NCBI GenBank assembly: GCA_963978265.1
Contig: CAXBQV010000023.1
Location: forward strand, 1 to 20,823
Reading direction: 5' to 3'
Source: JAKALQ01 sp963978265
GTDB taxonomy: Bacteria > Actinomycetota > Actinomycetes > S36-B12 > UBA5976
Length of the DNA: 20,823 bases
Shown: piece after piece, positions 6,836-14,878 of the stretch
Numbering within the stretch: the first letter of the stretch is position 1
Layout of the letters: the number at the start of each line of letters is the position of its first letter
Position numbers and translations under genes: made by a program
Notes under the pieces: generated by a model
The model's input: only the letters and a program-made list of their open reading frames with translations
The model's database searches: none
What the model was told of the DNA's origin: nothing

Positions 6836-7737
6836 CAGAAGTAGCCCTCCATCTTCTTCGCTTCCATCGATGCGCTCTTCTCGCCGTCAATCAATCGACC
6901 GGCGCGCTCGGATAGCCGCGTCGTGACGAGTTCGTCGATGAGGTCGTCCGCGCTTGCGGCCGGACTCTCGACGGCGGCACACAACGGGTAGCAGCCGAGT
7001 GAGCGGAAGCGGATCACCCGCTGTTGCGGAGTCTCGCCGGACTCCAATGGGTACCGGTCGTCGTCGATCATGATGAGGGAGCCGTTGCGCTCCACAACCG
7101 GACGCGGTGCAGCGAAGTACAGCGGCACAACCGGAATGTTCTCGCGGCGCGTGTACATCCAGACGTCGAGTTCGGTCCAGTTGGACAGCGGGAACACCCG
7201 CATCGTCTGGCCTTCAGTCAGTCTCGTGTTGTACGTGTGCCACATCTCGGGCCGCTGTGAACGGGGTTCCCATCGATGTCCAGGCAGGCGCAAGGAGAAG
7301 ATGCGTTCCTTGGCGCGACTGCGCTCTTCGTCCCGGCGTGAGCCACCGAGCGCCGCATCGAAGCCATGCAGGTCCAGCGCCTGACGGAGTGCGACGGTCT
7401 TCATGATTCGCGTGTACTCCTGCGTGCCCGCTGTGAACGGGGAGACGTTTTCCTCGACACCTTCACGATTCGTATGCACCAGAAGTTCGACGCCGTACTC
7501 CTTGGCGATGCGGTCTCGGAAACTGATCATGTCGCGGAATTTCCACGTGGTGTCGATGTGCAACAACGGGAATGGGATCGGTGCCGGTGCGAATGCCTTC
7601 CGTGCGAGATGGAGCATCACGCCGGAGTCCTTGCCGATGCTGTAGAGCATGACTGGCTTGTCGAAGGCAGCTGCGGTTTCGCGAATGATTTCAATCGCTT
7701 CGGCCTCGAGGACGTCGAGGATTTCCTGCGCTGGCAT
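6835..7737 (-). CDS. cysD: Sulfate adenylyltransferase small subunit
   Basis: CysD is the catalytic ATP-sulfurylase subunit that joins sulfate to ATP, powered by the CysN GTPase. From the chosen ATG at 7737 it has 300 residues, matching the family. Seen: the PP-loop SIGKDSG (33-39), HIDTTWKFRDM (about 61-71), the conserved region GGSRRDEERSRAKER, FPLSNWTELDVW, and the C-terminal RFRSLGCYPL and KKMEGYF ending typical of CysD. The frame stays open to 7797, but that would overlap the preceding gene by 19 bases and add 20 atypical residues; 7737 has an AGGG about 9 bases upstream and leaves a 41-base gap. It follows the GT28-like gene and precedes cysNC, so it is part of the sulfation operon. Confidence 0.95.
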   Translation of the reverse strand: MPAQEILDVLEAEAIEIIRETAAAFDKPVMLYSIGKDSGVMLHLARKAFAPAPIPFPLLHIDTTWKFRDMISFRDRIAKEYGVELLVHTNREGVEENVSPFTAGTQEYTRIMKTVALRQALDLHGFDAALGGSRRDEERSRAKERIFSLRLPGHRWEPRSQRPEMWHTYNTRLTEGQTMRVFPLSNWTELDVWMYTRRENIPVVPLYFAAPRPVVERNGSLIMIDDDRYPLESGETPQQRVIRFRSLGCYPLCAAVESPAASADDLIDELVTTRLSERAGRLIDGEKSASMEAKKMEGYF

Positions 7738-7778
7738 GGCCGAAACCCTATCAGCGGGGTTCGGCGCAACTCGCCTGT

Positions 7779-9068
7779 TCAGGCCGTTCCGAACCAATCG
7801 CGAACGATCGCACGACGACGCTCTGAATAGGCCGGAGACCGCTGCGGCAGCAGGTGCTCCACAGCCCGATCACCGCGCAGCAGTTCCGCCGTGATGTCAT
7901 TCGTGAACTCCACATCATCCGCACGGGGTTCGCGGTCGACGAGACCGAGGATGCGTTCGGCGAACAGTCGGAACCGCAGGCGCACACGTGCGCCGGCATC
8001 GCGCCGAGCAGTTGGCGTCACATTGCGGATGCGCTCCGCCGCTTCCCGTGCACCGGTCCCCCATTGCTGCGCGACGCTGCGCGCCGCATGCGCCATCACC
8101 GAGCGCTCATCCTCGTCATCCAGCAATCGTTCGATGGTTTCCTGCAAGCCGACAGCGTCGTCGGGATCGACGACGACACCGACGCCCGCATCCTGCATCG
8201 CCATCGCTCGCGCACGCTGGTCATCGGTCGCATTGGTGGCGGGCACCAGCACTGTGGGCACACCACAGCCGACGAATTCGTGCGCAGCGTTGTAGCCGAC
8301 TGAGGTGATGGCGAGGTCGACTGCTCCGAGATACGGGTACAGCGGGAAGATGCCGGAAACAGCATGCACTTCGGAATCGGAACGGTTTCGGCCGAGCGCA
8401 TCCTTGGTTGTGAGCACGTTGACATTCGCACGACGTGCGATTTCGCGCATGATGCCGTCGAGCCCTTGGATGGCATTGCTACCGACGTTGAACAGCACCG
8501 TCAGCTTGCTTGGCTCGATGCCGAGTTTCGCAGCAGCTTCCGCGCGCGACAGCATCGAATGTGCGCTCGCCTGCGTGATGACGTCGACTCGTGCTGCGTC
8601 TGTACGTGCACGGGTGGGTCCGACATCCCGCGGGGAACCGAGATCGCCGGGTTCGATGACGAGGTCGAACATCGTGGAGTATGCGAGCGGCGCAGTGTTC
8701 GCATCCTCGCGCCAGACACCGCGGCGTACCCAGACACGCGCAGCTCCGAGTCGACGAAGTGCGTCGAGCAGGCCGACGTAGGGCACGACGCCGTCGAACA
8801 CGACGACATCGGCATGCAGTTCTTCGGCGAGGGCCACGTTCCGGTCCCGGAGATAGCCACGATGCCACGCCCGCTTCCCGATCCACTTCGAGGTGTAGCT
8901 CGGGCAGTACTCGAGGGTGGCGCCTGCGGCGATCGCGACCGGTGCCGCCTGCGACAAGGTCATGATGTGGACGTCGCCGCCGAGCGCCTCGGCGATCGCC
9001 AATTGCCGGACGAGGTGGCCCATGCCGAAGCCGTTGCTCGTGATGAGCAGCACCGTGCGTTCAGGCAT
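7779..9068 (-). CDS. Glycosyltransferase, GT28/MurG-like (GT-B fold)
   Basis: The protein has 429 residues. The N-terminal Rossmann half opens with TVLLITSNGFGMGHLVRQL (5-23); GMGHxxR is the glycine-rich acceptor-side loop seen in MurG/GT28-like enzymes. The C-terminal half has NVGSN (about 194-198) and the donor-binding region AITSVGYNAAHEFVGCGVPT (253-272) followed by VLVPATNATDDQRARA, close to the MurG/UGT pattern. The sugar donor is probably a UDP-sugar, but this is not proven by sequence. ATG at 9068 is preferred, with GGTGG 5-6 bases upstream; GTG at 9077 is an in-frame alternative. It overlaps the stop of the preceding glycosyltransferase. It is cytoplasmic, perhaps membrane-associated, and likely adds a sugar to the same acceptor as its two neighbours. 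It is not murG itself: no peptidoglycan genes are near. Confidence 0.75.
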   Translation of the reverse strand: MPERTVLLITSNGFGMGHLVRQLAIAEALGGDVHIMTLSQAAPVAIAAGATLEYCPSYTSKWIGKRAWHRGYLRDRNVALAEELHADVVVFDGVVPYVGLLDALRRLGAARVWVRRGVWREDANTAPLAYSTMFDLVIEPGDLGSPRDVGPTRARTDAARVDVITQASAHSMLSRAEAAAKLGIEPSKLTVLFNVGSNAIQGLDGIMREIARRANVNVLTTKDALGRNRSDSEVHAVSGIFPLYPYLGAVDLAITSVGYNAAHEFVGCGVPTVLVPATNATDDQRARAMAMQDAGVGVVVDPDDAVGLQETIERLLDDEDERSVMAHAARSVAQQWGTGAREAAERIRNVTPTARRDAGARVRLRFRLFAERILGLVDREPRADDVEFTNDITAELLRGDRAVEHLLPQRSPAYSERRRAIVRDWFGTA

Positions 9069-10203
9069 CGAGTCCACCGTCGGGACCCGCGACCGCTTGC
9101 GCTGCGAGTACGCCGTGGTCGACGAATGCGCGGGCCACGCGTCCGAAGACGTCGCTCACGTGCTGCGGTCGCAGACGGCGTGCCATGTCTGCTGCTGCCG
9201 CGCTCGCCGACGCATGCCAGCCGGTGTCCAGGAGGGCATGCATGAGTCGGTGGTCGTCGTCGTAGACGATGCCGGCCCCGCCCTGCAGGAGATGCGTGGA
9301 TCCTGCGGTGGAACGTGCGAGCACCGGTTTGCCCATGCTGAGCGCAAGCACGAGCGCCCCGCTGTTGAGCGACGCCTTGTACGGCACCACAGCCACATCC
9401 GCCGCCGCGAACAGCAGCCCGACGTCCTCGGACAGCATGCGCTCTGGCAACACATGGATCGCCGGATGGATATCAGCGATGTCGAGTAATTCCCGCGTTC
9501 CTGCGTCCTCGCCTGCACTACCAGCGATGAGGAGCGTCGCCTTGCGCGGATGCTCGCGCGTGAACTCGTCAATGGTGTGCGCGAGTTCCAGCAGTCCCTT
9601 GTAGGGCTTGATGGCGCCGAGTACGAGGAGCACCTGCTCCCCGGGGGTGAACCCGAAGTGCTGTCTGGCCGCGGCGCGCGACATCCACTGCGGGTAGTAG
9701 CCCTGATAGCCGGGGTGTTCCACGCGCACAACTTTCGACGCGGGAAGGTCGAAATAGGGACCAGCCATCTCGATGCTGTCCGGATTCATGATGTGCACCA
9801 TGTCGGCACGCCCGACAATGCTCTCGCGGATGCGGACTTCGAGATCCTCGAAGACCGATTCATGGGGCAGCACGTTGTGCATGGTCCAGACAAGTTTGGT
9901 GCCCGCTGCCTGCACGGAATCAAGTTGCCGTTCGAAGGCGGCGACGCGCTTCTGCGCCTCCTCCCGGGTACTCGCGCCCGCGAGTCCCCCGTTGAGCCAG
10001 TGCAGGTGCAGCACCCGTTGGCGTACATGGTGCGCGGTGGTCACCACCCGCACCCCGTCCGCAACACTCGCAGCACCGATCGGAGCAATGTCGTGATCGG
10101 CCATCCCCATGGTGAGCAGCGCCTGGAACGGATTACCGATGAAGTGGGGTGCGAACACCCACGCCACTGCTTCGCGCGGCAGCGATGTCGATGCCTGCGT
10201 CAT
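9061..10203 (-). CDS. Glycosyltransferase, GT4-like (GT-B fold)
   Basis: The protein has 380 residues from ATG at 10203. The N-terminal half carries LHLHWLNGG (about 65-73) and LVWTMHNVLPHE (104-115), a pattern of GT4-type enzymes that act on surface glycans. The C-terminal half has LVLGAIKPYKGLLEL (193-207), HVLPERMLSEDVGLLFAAADVAVVPY, and the donor-site segment KASLNSGALVLALSMGKPVLA (276-296). The usual EX7E motif is changed: neither acidic residue is at its normal place, so the donor site is divergent. The frame is open further upstream; GTG at 10257 would give a GTGA overlap with the previous gene and 18 more residues, and is a real alternative because the ATG has only a closely spaced GGTGGAG. 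It is the second gene of the sulfation operon. Substrates are unknown. Confidence 0.75.
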   Translation of the reverse strand: MTQASTSLPREAVAWVFAPHFIGNPFQALLTMGMADHDIAPIGAASVADGVRVVTTAHHVRQRVLHLHWLNGGLAGASTREEAQKRVAAFERQLDSVQAAGTKLVWTMHNVLPHESVFEDLEVRIRESIVGRADMVHIMNPDSIEMAGPYFDLPASKVVRVEHPGYQGYYPQWMSRAAARQHFGFTPGEQVLLVLGAIKPYKGLLELAHTIDEFTREHPRKATLLIAGSAGEDAGTRELLDIADIHPAIHVLPERMLSEDVGLLFAAADVAVVPYKASLNSGALVLALSMGKPVLARSTAGSTHLLQGGAGIVYDDDHRLMHALLDTGWHASASAAAADMARRLRPQHVSDVFGRVARAFVDHGVLAAQAVAGPDGGLDA

Positions 10204-10253
10204 GCTCCACCGACGCTCTATCTGACGACGACCGGGAACCTTGCCCTCGAAGA

Positions 10254-11924
10254 TCACAGTCGCACCGCCTGCCACCGACGTTCCGCTTGTTCGTATGCCG
10301 CGACGAAGTTCCGGCCGTTGGCCGCCCACGTCCGCTCGCGTCGAACCCATTCCGCGGCACTGCGCGCACGGTGCTGCATCGCCGCGGGTTCCTGCAGGCA
10401 GGCGATGGCGACGCGCGCGAGGTCGTCGGCATCCTCGGCGCGGTAGAAGAATCCACGCGGCTCGACGTCGTCCGCAACGATTTCGACGAGTGCCGGCAGA
10501 TCCGACACGAGCAGCGGGATCTCCATTGCCATGGCTTCGAACGGCTTCATCGGCGACACAAGCCGCCCGGCGCGTTCATTCGTGCGCGGCACGACGAAGA
10601 GATCGATCTGCGCGTAGTACGCGGATACCTGATCGAACGGGATACTGCCTGTGAACACCACATGATCTGCAACACCGAGTTTTCGGGCAAGTGCTTCGAG
10701 CTGTTGGCGCCGCGCACCGTCGCCGACGAGCAGCACCTTCGCAGGGATCCCGGTCGCGCGGATCTTCGGAAGCGCGGCAATCATCGTTTCTTGCCCCTCG
10801 CGAGGATGGGAGAGGTTGCTGACGTAGCCGAGCACGTACGAGCCGGAAAGTCCCAGCGACGCACGAAGTACTTCGTCGCGCGGCTGTGGCGCCAAACGTT
10901 CGACGTCGACCGCGTTCGGGATGCCGGTCACCTTCTCGGCATCGATTCCGTGCCGCTCGATGATCTCGTCGCGCATCGGGCCCGACAGGGTGACGACGAA
11001 GTCCGCGGCGCGCATGCAGCGGGACTCGGTGGCATGCCGCTGATGGAAGTATGGCGCACGTTCCATGTAGCGCTTGTCGGACGTCCAGGTGGTCTCGAAG
11101 AACGATCGCACTTCGTACAGCCACGGAATGCCGAACCACTCCGCAACAGCACGGCCGACCAGCGCCGTCTCGAAACCGCGATGCCCGGAACCGATGTGGA
11201 GCACCGACGGTTTGTAGTCGAGCACGAATCGGGCAAGCGAGGTGGCGGCGAGATCGAGGTATTCGTGCACCGGCATCGATCCGAGTTTGGCGTTCGGAAG
11301 CAGGTGTTTGTAGGTGACGTCATCGACGGTGACGCTGTCCGGCGCCTGCTCCACGTTGATCACCGCGGGAAAGCCGGACATCGTCACGGCGACGATCTCG
11401 GTTCCGGTCGCCTGGACTGCGCGCAACGTTTCGTGACTGCGCGTGCAGAAACCATTGTGGAGATACGGCGCGGACTCCTTCGCGAGATACAGCACGCGCC
11501 TGGCCGCACCATGCTGGGCGGTCGTGGGTTTGGGAAGTGCGATCGACGGCAACCAATTGGGGTGCACTTCCCACACACGTCCACGCAGCCGATCTGCGCG
11601 CGCGATGTCGGACGGAAGCCGGGTGAGGCGCGCCAATCTGTCGGCGAGCGAGTAGGCGGCGTCGAAGTCTCCGACCTTGCCGTATGCGCTGATCACCACC
11701 CGCGCACTCCGCGACAGCGGGTACTCGTGCCGGACATGCGGGGCAAGCGTGCGGATGACACCGTCCCAGTTCTGACGCGATACCTGAAACCTCGCAATCG
11801 CAAGGCGCGGTGTCCCGACGACCAATCGCAGCATCCCCGACGCAGCACGGCGGACAGCCGGCCAGGCGGTGCGAATCGACCGGATGCGGGCATCGTTGCG
11901 GAGGCGTTCGATCACCTTGCCCAT
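10254..11924 (-). CDS. Glycosyltransferase family 4 with N-terminal helical extension
   Basis: The protein has 556 residues. Residues 1 to about 130 are helical and TPR-like in feel (NWDGVIRTLAPHV; AYGKVGDFDAAYSLADRLARL). The GT4 part starts near 142 with RRVLYLAKESAPYLHNGFCTRSHETL, a pattern shared by GT4 enzymes of exopolysaccharide loci, followed by GIPNAVDVERLAP, YVLGYVSNLSHPREGQETM and the donor site SPMKPFEAMAMEIPLLVSD (457-475). The ATG at 11924 is chosen because GGGAGG lies 5 bases upstream; in-frame ATGs at 11948 and 11963 lack this. It is the first gene of the six-gene sulfation operon and is divergent from orn across 82 bases, which should hold the operon promoter. The helical extension could bind a partner or the membrane. 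Donor and acceptor are unknown. Confidence 0.8.
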   Translation of the reverse strand: MGKVIERLRNDARIRSIRTAWPAVRRAASGMLRLVVGTPRLAIARFQVSRQNWDGVIRTLAPHVRHEYPLSRSARVVISAYGKVGDFDAAYSLADRLARLTRLPSDIARADRLRGRVWEVHPNWLPSIALPKPTTAQHGAARRVLYLAKESAPYLHNGFCTRSHETLRAVQATGTEIVAVTMSGFPAVINVEQAPDSVTVDDVTYKHLLPNAKLGSMPVHEYLDLAATSLARFVLDYKPSVLHIGSGHRGFETALVGRAVAEWFGIPWLYEVRSFFETTWTSDKRYMERAPYFHQRHATESRCMRAADFVVTLSGPMRDEIIERHGIDAEKVTGIPNAVDVERLAPQPRDEVLRASLGLSGSYVLGYVSNLSHPREGQETMIAALPKIRATGIPAKVLLVGDGARRQQLEALARKLGVADHVVFTGSIPFDQVSAYYAQIDLFVVPRTNERAGRLVSPMKPFEAMAMEIPLLVSDLPALVEIVADDVEPRGFFYRAEDADDLARVAIACLQEPAAMQHRARSAAEWVRRERTWAANGRNFVAAYEQAERRWQAVRL

Positions 11925-12006
11925 GCCCGCCTCCCGGATGCTGCCCATACTGTAGGTGTTCACGACTTACCGAGGCGGTGTCACGGGCTGCACCTAGGAT
12001 TCGCGT

Positions 12007-12666
12007 GTGACTGGGACAGGACAGGGCTTCGACGAGAACGCGTGGGCGGCAAACCGTCCGCAGGAGCGGCTGGTCTGGGTCGACTGCGAAATGACCGGGC
12101 TGGACCTGTCGAAGGACGTGCTCGTCGAGATCGCCGTCCTCGTCACCGAAGCCGATCTCACGCCACTCGACGACGGCATCGACGTCGTGATCCGGGCAAC
12201 CCGCGAGCAACTTGCGGGAATGGATCCGTTCGTCGTCAACATGCACACCGAGTCGGGATTGCTGCCGCTCATCGACGGCGGCGAGGACCTGGCAGTCGCG
12301 GAGACGCGCGTCCTGGAATACGTGCAACAGCATGTACCCGACGCCCGCAAGGCCCCGCTTGCCGGTTCTTCCATCTACGTCGATCGGATGTTTCTCGCGA
12401 AGTACATGCCGCGATTCGACGCGCACCTGCACTACCGGCTTGTCGACGTATCCACGATCAAGGAGCTCACACGGCGCTGGTATCCGCGGGTGTACTTCAA
12501 CTCCCCAAAGAAGATGGGCGGCCATCGCGCGCTCGCCGACATCCACGATTCGATTCGCGAATTGCGCTACTACAGATCAACGGTGTTCGCCGCTCAGCCC
12601 GGGCCCGATACAGCAACGGCGAAAGCCGCGTCAGACGCCTTCATCGGCGGGATGACGTCGATTTAG
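12007..12666 (+). CDS. orn: Oligoribonuclease
   Basis: Orn is the DEDDh 3'-5' exonuclease that degrades 2-5 nt RNAs and dinucleotides such as pGpG in the cytoplasm. The 219-residue protein has all acidic ligands: D26 and E28 in WVDCEMTGLDL, D126 in SIYVDRMFL, and H173/D178 in HRALADIHDSI. Other family signatures are ADLTPLDDGIDVVI, MHTESGLL, HYRLVDVSTIKELTRRWYP and FNSPKKMGGH. The usual GNS before the third motif reads GSS here. The GTG start at 12007 has AGGA 7 bases upstream. The C-terminus carries a short Ala/Thr-rich tail often seen in actinobacterial Orn. The next gene is tRNA-His, an order seen in many Actinomycetota. Confidence 0.95.
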   Translation: MTGTGQGFDENAWAANRPQERLVWVDCEMTGLDLSKDVLVEIAVLVTEADLTPLDDGIDVVIRATREQLAGMDPFVVNMHTESGLLPLIDGGEDLAVAETRVLEYVQQHVPDARKAPLAGSSIYVDRMFLAKYMPRFDAHLHYRLVDVSTIKELTRRWYPRVYFNSPKKMGGHRALADIHDSIRELRYYRSTVFAAQPGPDTATAKAASDAFIGGMTSI

Positions 12667-12686
12667 GGCCGCTCAGTACCGGAGGC

Positions 12687-12692
12687 TAGTAT
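12687..12692 (+). promoter_or_regulatory. Candidate -10 box of tRNA-His
   Basis: TAGTAT matches 4 of 6 bases of the -10 consensus and ends 16 bases before the tRNA. No good -35 is visible at the expected distance, so the gene may instead be read through from orn. Confidence 0.3.
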
Positions 12693-12708
12693 TCGCACGC
12701 CGTCATAC

Positions 12709-12785
12709 GGCGGTCGTAGCTCAGCTGGTAGAGCGCCGCGTTGTGGTCGCGGATGTCGCGGGTTCGAGTCCCGTCGATCGCCCCA
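12709..12785 (+). tRNA. tRNA-His (anticodon GTG)
   Basis: The cloverleaf folds fully. The acceptor stem is 7 base pairs (one G-U) plus the histidine-specific extra G-1 at 12709 opposite C73, which is encoded in the genome. The D-arm is in GCTCAGCTGGTAGAGC. The anticodon stem is CCGCG/CGCGG with loop TTGTGGT and anticodon GTG at 12743-12745. The T-arm contains GGTTCGAGTCC. CCA is encoded at 12783-12785. It lies 42 bases after orn. Confidence 0.97.
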
Positions 12786-12790
12786 ATGGT

Positions 12791-12817
12791 GAAGGGGAAG
12801 GCGCTGCCTTCCCCTTC
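12791..12817 (+). terminator. Strong hairpin after tRNA-His, likely terminator
   Basis: Two perfectly complementary 12-base arms (GAAGGGGAAGGC and GCCTTCCCCTTC) flank a 3-base loop, beginning 5 bases after the tRNA CCA. Only a short pyrimidine stretch follows, so it is T-poor, as is common in high-GC genomes. It should end the orn/tRNA transcript. Confidence 0.65.
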
Positions 12818-12853
12818 TTCGCGCCCCGGAACCACGCATGACAGGATTCGCCG

Positions 12854-14878
12854 GTGTCCGCGCGTCATGGGTTCCGCCCCGATATCGAGGGTTTGCGGAC
12901 GATCGCCATCGTCTCGGTGGTGCTCTACCACGCGGGCGTGCCGTCACTGAGTGGCGGCTTCGTCGGCGTTGATCTCTTCTTCGTGCTGTCCGGGTTCCTC
13001 ATCACGGGCATGCTCGTCCGCGAACTGGAACTCAGTGGACGCATCAGCCTCCGCGACTTCTGGGCGCGGCGCGTGCGCCGACTCCTCCCCGCTGCAACCA
13101 CCGTCCTCATCCTCATCGGCCTGTGCAGTTTCGTGCTCATGCCGGCCACAGTGCGCACCGACACCGCCATGGCGATCGTCGCATCGACGGTGTACGTGGC
13201 GAATTGGTTCTTCGCCGCGAACTCACTGGACTACCTCAACGCCGAAGAAGCGCCCAGCCCGGTCCTGCATTTCTGGTCGCTCGGCGTCGAGGAACAGTTC
13301 TACGTCCTGTGGCCGGTGCTGCTGCTCGCAATCGTTGTGGCCGTGAAACGACTGCACCTGCGCCCCCGCCCCGCACTCGCGGCGTTTGCCGGCATCGTGT
13401 GGATCGGCTCGTTCGCGGCATCCCTGTATTACAGCGAGGCGTCGCAGCCGATCGCGTTCTTCTCCTCGCCCACCCGTTTCTGGCAACTCGCGACCGGCGC
13501 ACTGCTCGCACTCGCGACCCCGGCCATCCGGAGACAACGACGCGACGTGCTCATGGGCGCCCAGATCATCGGCATGGTCGTGCTGCTGTACGCAATCGTC
13601 GAGACCGGTGCGCTCATCGAGCGCGGCTACACATATCCCGGCGCGCTCGCACTCATTCCCACCCTCGGCACTGCGCTACTTGTTGCAGGCGGTACGCGTC
13701 TCGACAGCCGACGCACTCCTATCGAACTCGTCCTCAACACCCGGCTCTTCCAGTGGGTCGGCGGCATGTCCTACTCCTGGTACCTGTGGCACTGGCCGGT
13801 ACTGGTGCTGTGGCAGCGACAGTTCGGGGATACCTCGGTACAGGCGAACGTGCTCCTTGCGCAAGCGGCGCTTGCACTCGCATGGACCACGCACACGCTC
13901 ATCGAGAACCCGATCCGCTTCTCGCGCGCCCTCCGCGATCGACCCGAGGCATCGCTCGCCATCGGCGCCATCTTCATGGCCTTTTCGATCGTGGTCGCAT
14001 CGGTGCTCTCGATGACGGACGCATCCCATGCCGAAGCGGCGACGACCCGCACGTTCCGCCCACTTCCCACCGCCGCACGCTCCGACGTCAGCAAGGTGTA
14101 CGCCGCCAACTGTGTCGTGGCGTACCACGACGTCGCACAGCCCACATGCATCTTCGGCGACAAGCAGGCGAAGCGTCGCATGGTGCTCATCGGTGACTCG
14201 CATGCAGCGAGCGTGTTCCCGGCGTTCGAGACGGCCGCAAAAGCACTGCAATTCCGCCTCGACGTCCGAATAAAGTTGGGCTGCACCATCGCGGAAGTGG
14301 ACCAGTGGCACTTCAAGTTCAACCATCCGTTCACCGAGTGCAGCGAGTGGCGGGCACAGCAGGTGCAGGAACTCGTGCAGAACCCGGCCGACGTCGTGGT
14401 CGTGGTGAATGCGAACAACCCGACACCGCCGGTCTTCGACGACGTCGCCGGCAAGTTGATGGACGTGCAGACCGGTCGTGTGGCGTGGATCCGAGGCTAT
14501 GCCTCGACACTGCAGAAGATCAGGGATGCGGGTTCACGCGTCATCATGCTGCGTGACAACCCTCGCGTTCCCGGAAACATCGCCGACTGCGTCGCGATGC
14601 ACATGGACGCTCCCGCCGAGTGCAACTACGCACGTCGGTACGGACTCCCCGAGCCGGCCGCCGATGTCCTGGCAGCACGCGCTGTGCCGGGTATCCGGAA
14701 AATGGACCTTTCCGATGCGATTTGCGATCGCAACACCTGCTATGCAGTGCGCAACAACATCCTCGCCTGGCAGAAGGGCAACCACTACACGGCCACATTC
14801 GCCGACTCGCTGAGCAAGAAGACGACGGACAAACTTCGGCGACTGCTCGACATGACACAATCGACGAATGCGTCCTGA
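12854..14878 (+). CDS. Membrane acyltransferase-3 with C-terminal SGNH domain (OafA/YrhL-like)
   Basis: The 674-residue protein likely O-acylates a cell-surface glycan. The N-terminal acyltransferase-3 part (about 1-390) has around ten TM segments and its signatures: FRPDIEGLRTIAI (7-19), His26 in VLYHAG, GFVGVDLFFVLSGFLIT (35-51), RRVRRLLP (72-79), and LHFWSLGVEEQFYVLWP. The C-terminal extracytoplasmic SGNH-like domain (about 420-674) has GDSH (447-450, Ser449) and GNH (642-644, His644). The usual Asp three residues before the His is Lys641, so the triad looks incomplete. The GTG start at 12854 has AGGA 8 bases upstream. It begins just after the tRNA-His hairpin and overlaps the next glycosyltransferase by 11 bases, so the two are probably one unit. 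The acyl group and acceptor are unknown. Confidence 0.9.
   Translation: MSARHGFRPDIEGLRTIAIVSVVLYHAGVPSLSGGFVGVDLFFVLSGFLITGMLVRELELSGRISLRDFWARRVRRLLPAATTVLILIGLCSFVLMPATVRTDTAMAIVASTVYVANWFFAANSLDYLNAEEAPSPVLHFWSLGVEEQFYVLWPVLLLAIVVAVKRLHLRPRPALAAFAGIVWIGSFAASLYYSEASQPIAFFSSPTRFWQLATGALLALATPAIRRQRRDVLMGAQIIGMVVLLYAIVETGALIERGYTYPGALALIPTLGTALLVAGGTRLDSRRTPIELVLNTRLFQWVGGMSYSWYLWHWPVLVLWQRQFGDTSVQANVLLAQAALALAWTTHTLIENPIRFSRALRDRPEASLAIGAIFMAFSIVVASVLSMTDASHAEAATTRTFRPLPTAARSDVSKVYAANCVVAYHDVAQPTCIFGDKQAKRRMVLIGDSHAASVFPAFETAAKALQFRLDVRIKLGCTIAEVDQWHFKFNHPFTECSEWRAQQVQELVQNPADVVVVVNANNPTPPVFDDVAGKLMDVQTGRVAWIRGYASTLQKIRDAGSRVIMLRDNPRVPGNIADCVAMHMDAPAECNYARRYGLPEPAADVLAARAVPGIRKMDLSDAICDRNTCYAVRNNILAWQKGNHYTATFADSLSKKTTDKLRRLLDMTQSTNAS

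Noticed and set aside
7738..7797. Longer cysD start at 7797
   Set aside because: It would overlap the preceding glycosyltransferase and add residues not typical of CysD; the ATG at 7737 gives the family length.
10149..12689. 846-codon open frame on the plus strand
   Set aside because: It is antisense to the GT genes and crosses into orn in another frame. Its translation is Arg/His-rich with no domain pattern, as expected from high-GC third positions, while the minus-strand frames carry clear glycosyltransferase motifs.
12700..12710. CCGT-CAT-ACGG inverted repeat at the 5' end of tRNA-His
   Set aside because: The arms are only four bases and overlap the tRNA itself; chance is the simplest explanation.
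12709..12785. tRNA-His as an integration site for a mobile element
   Set aside because: No integrase, no duplicated tRNA 3' end and no change in gene style is seen on either side within the window.
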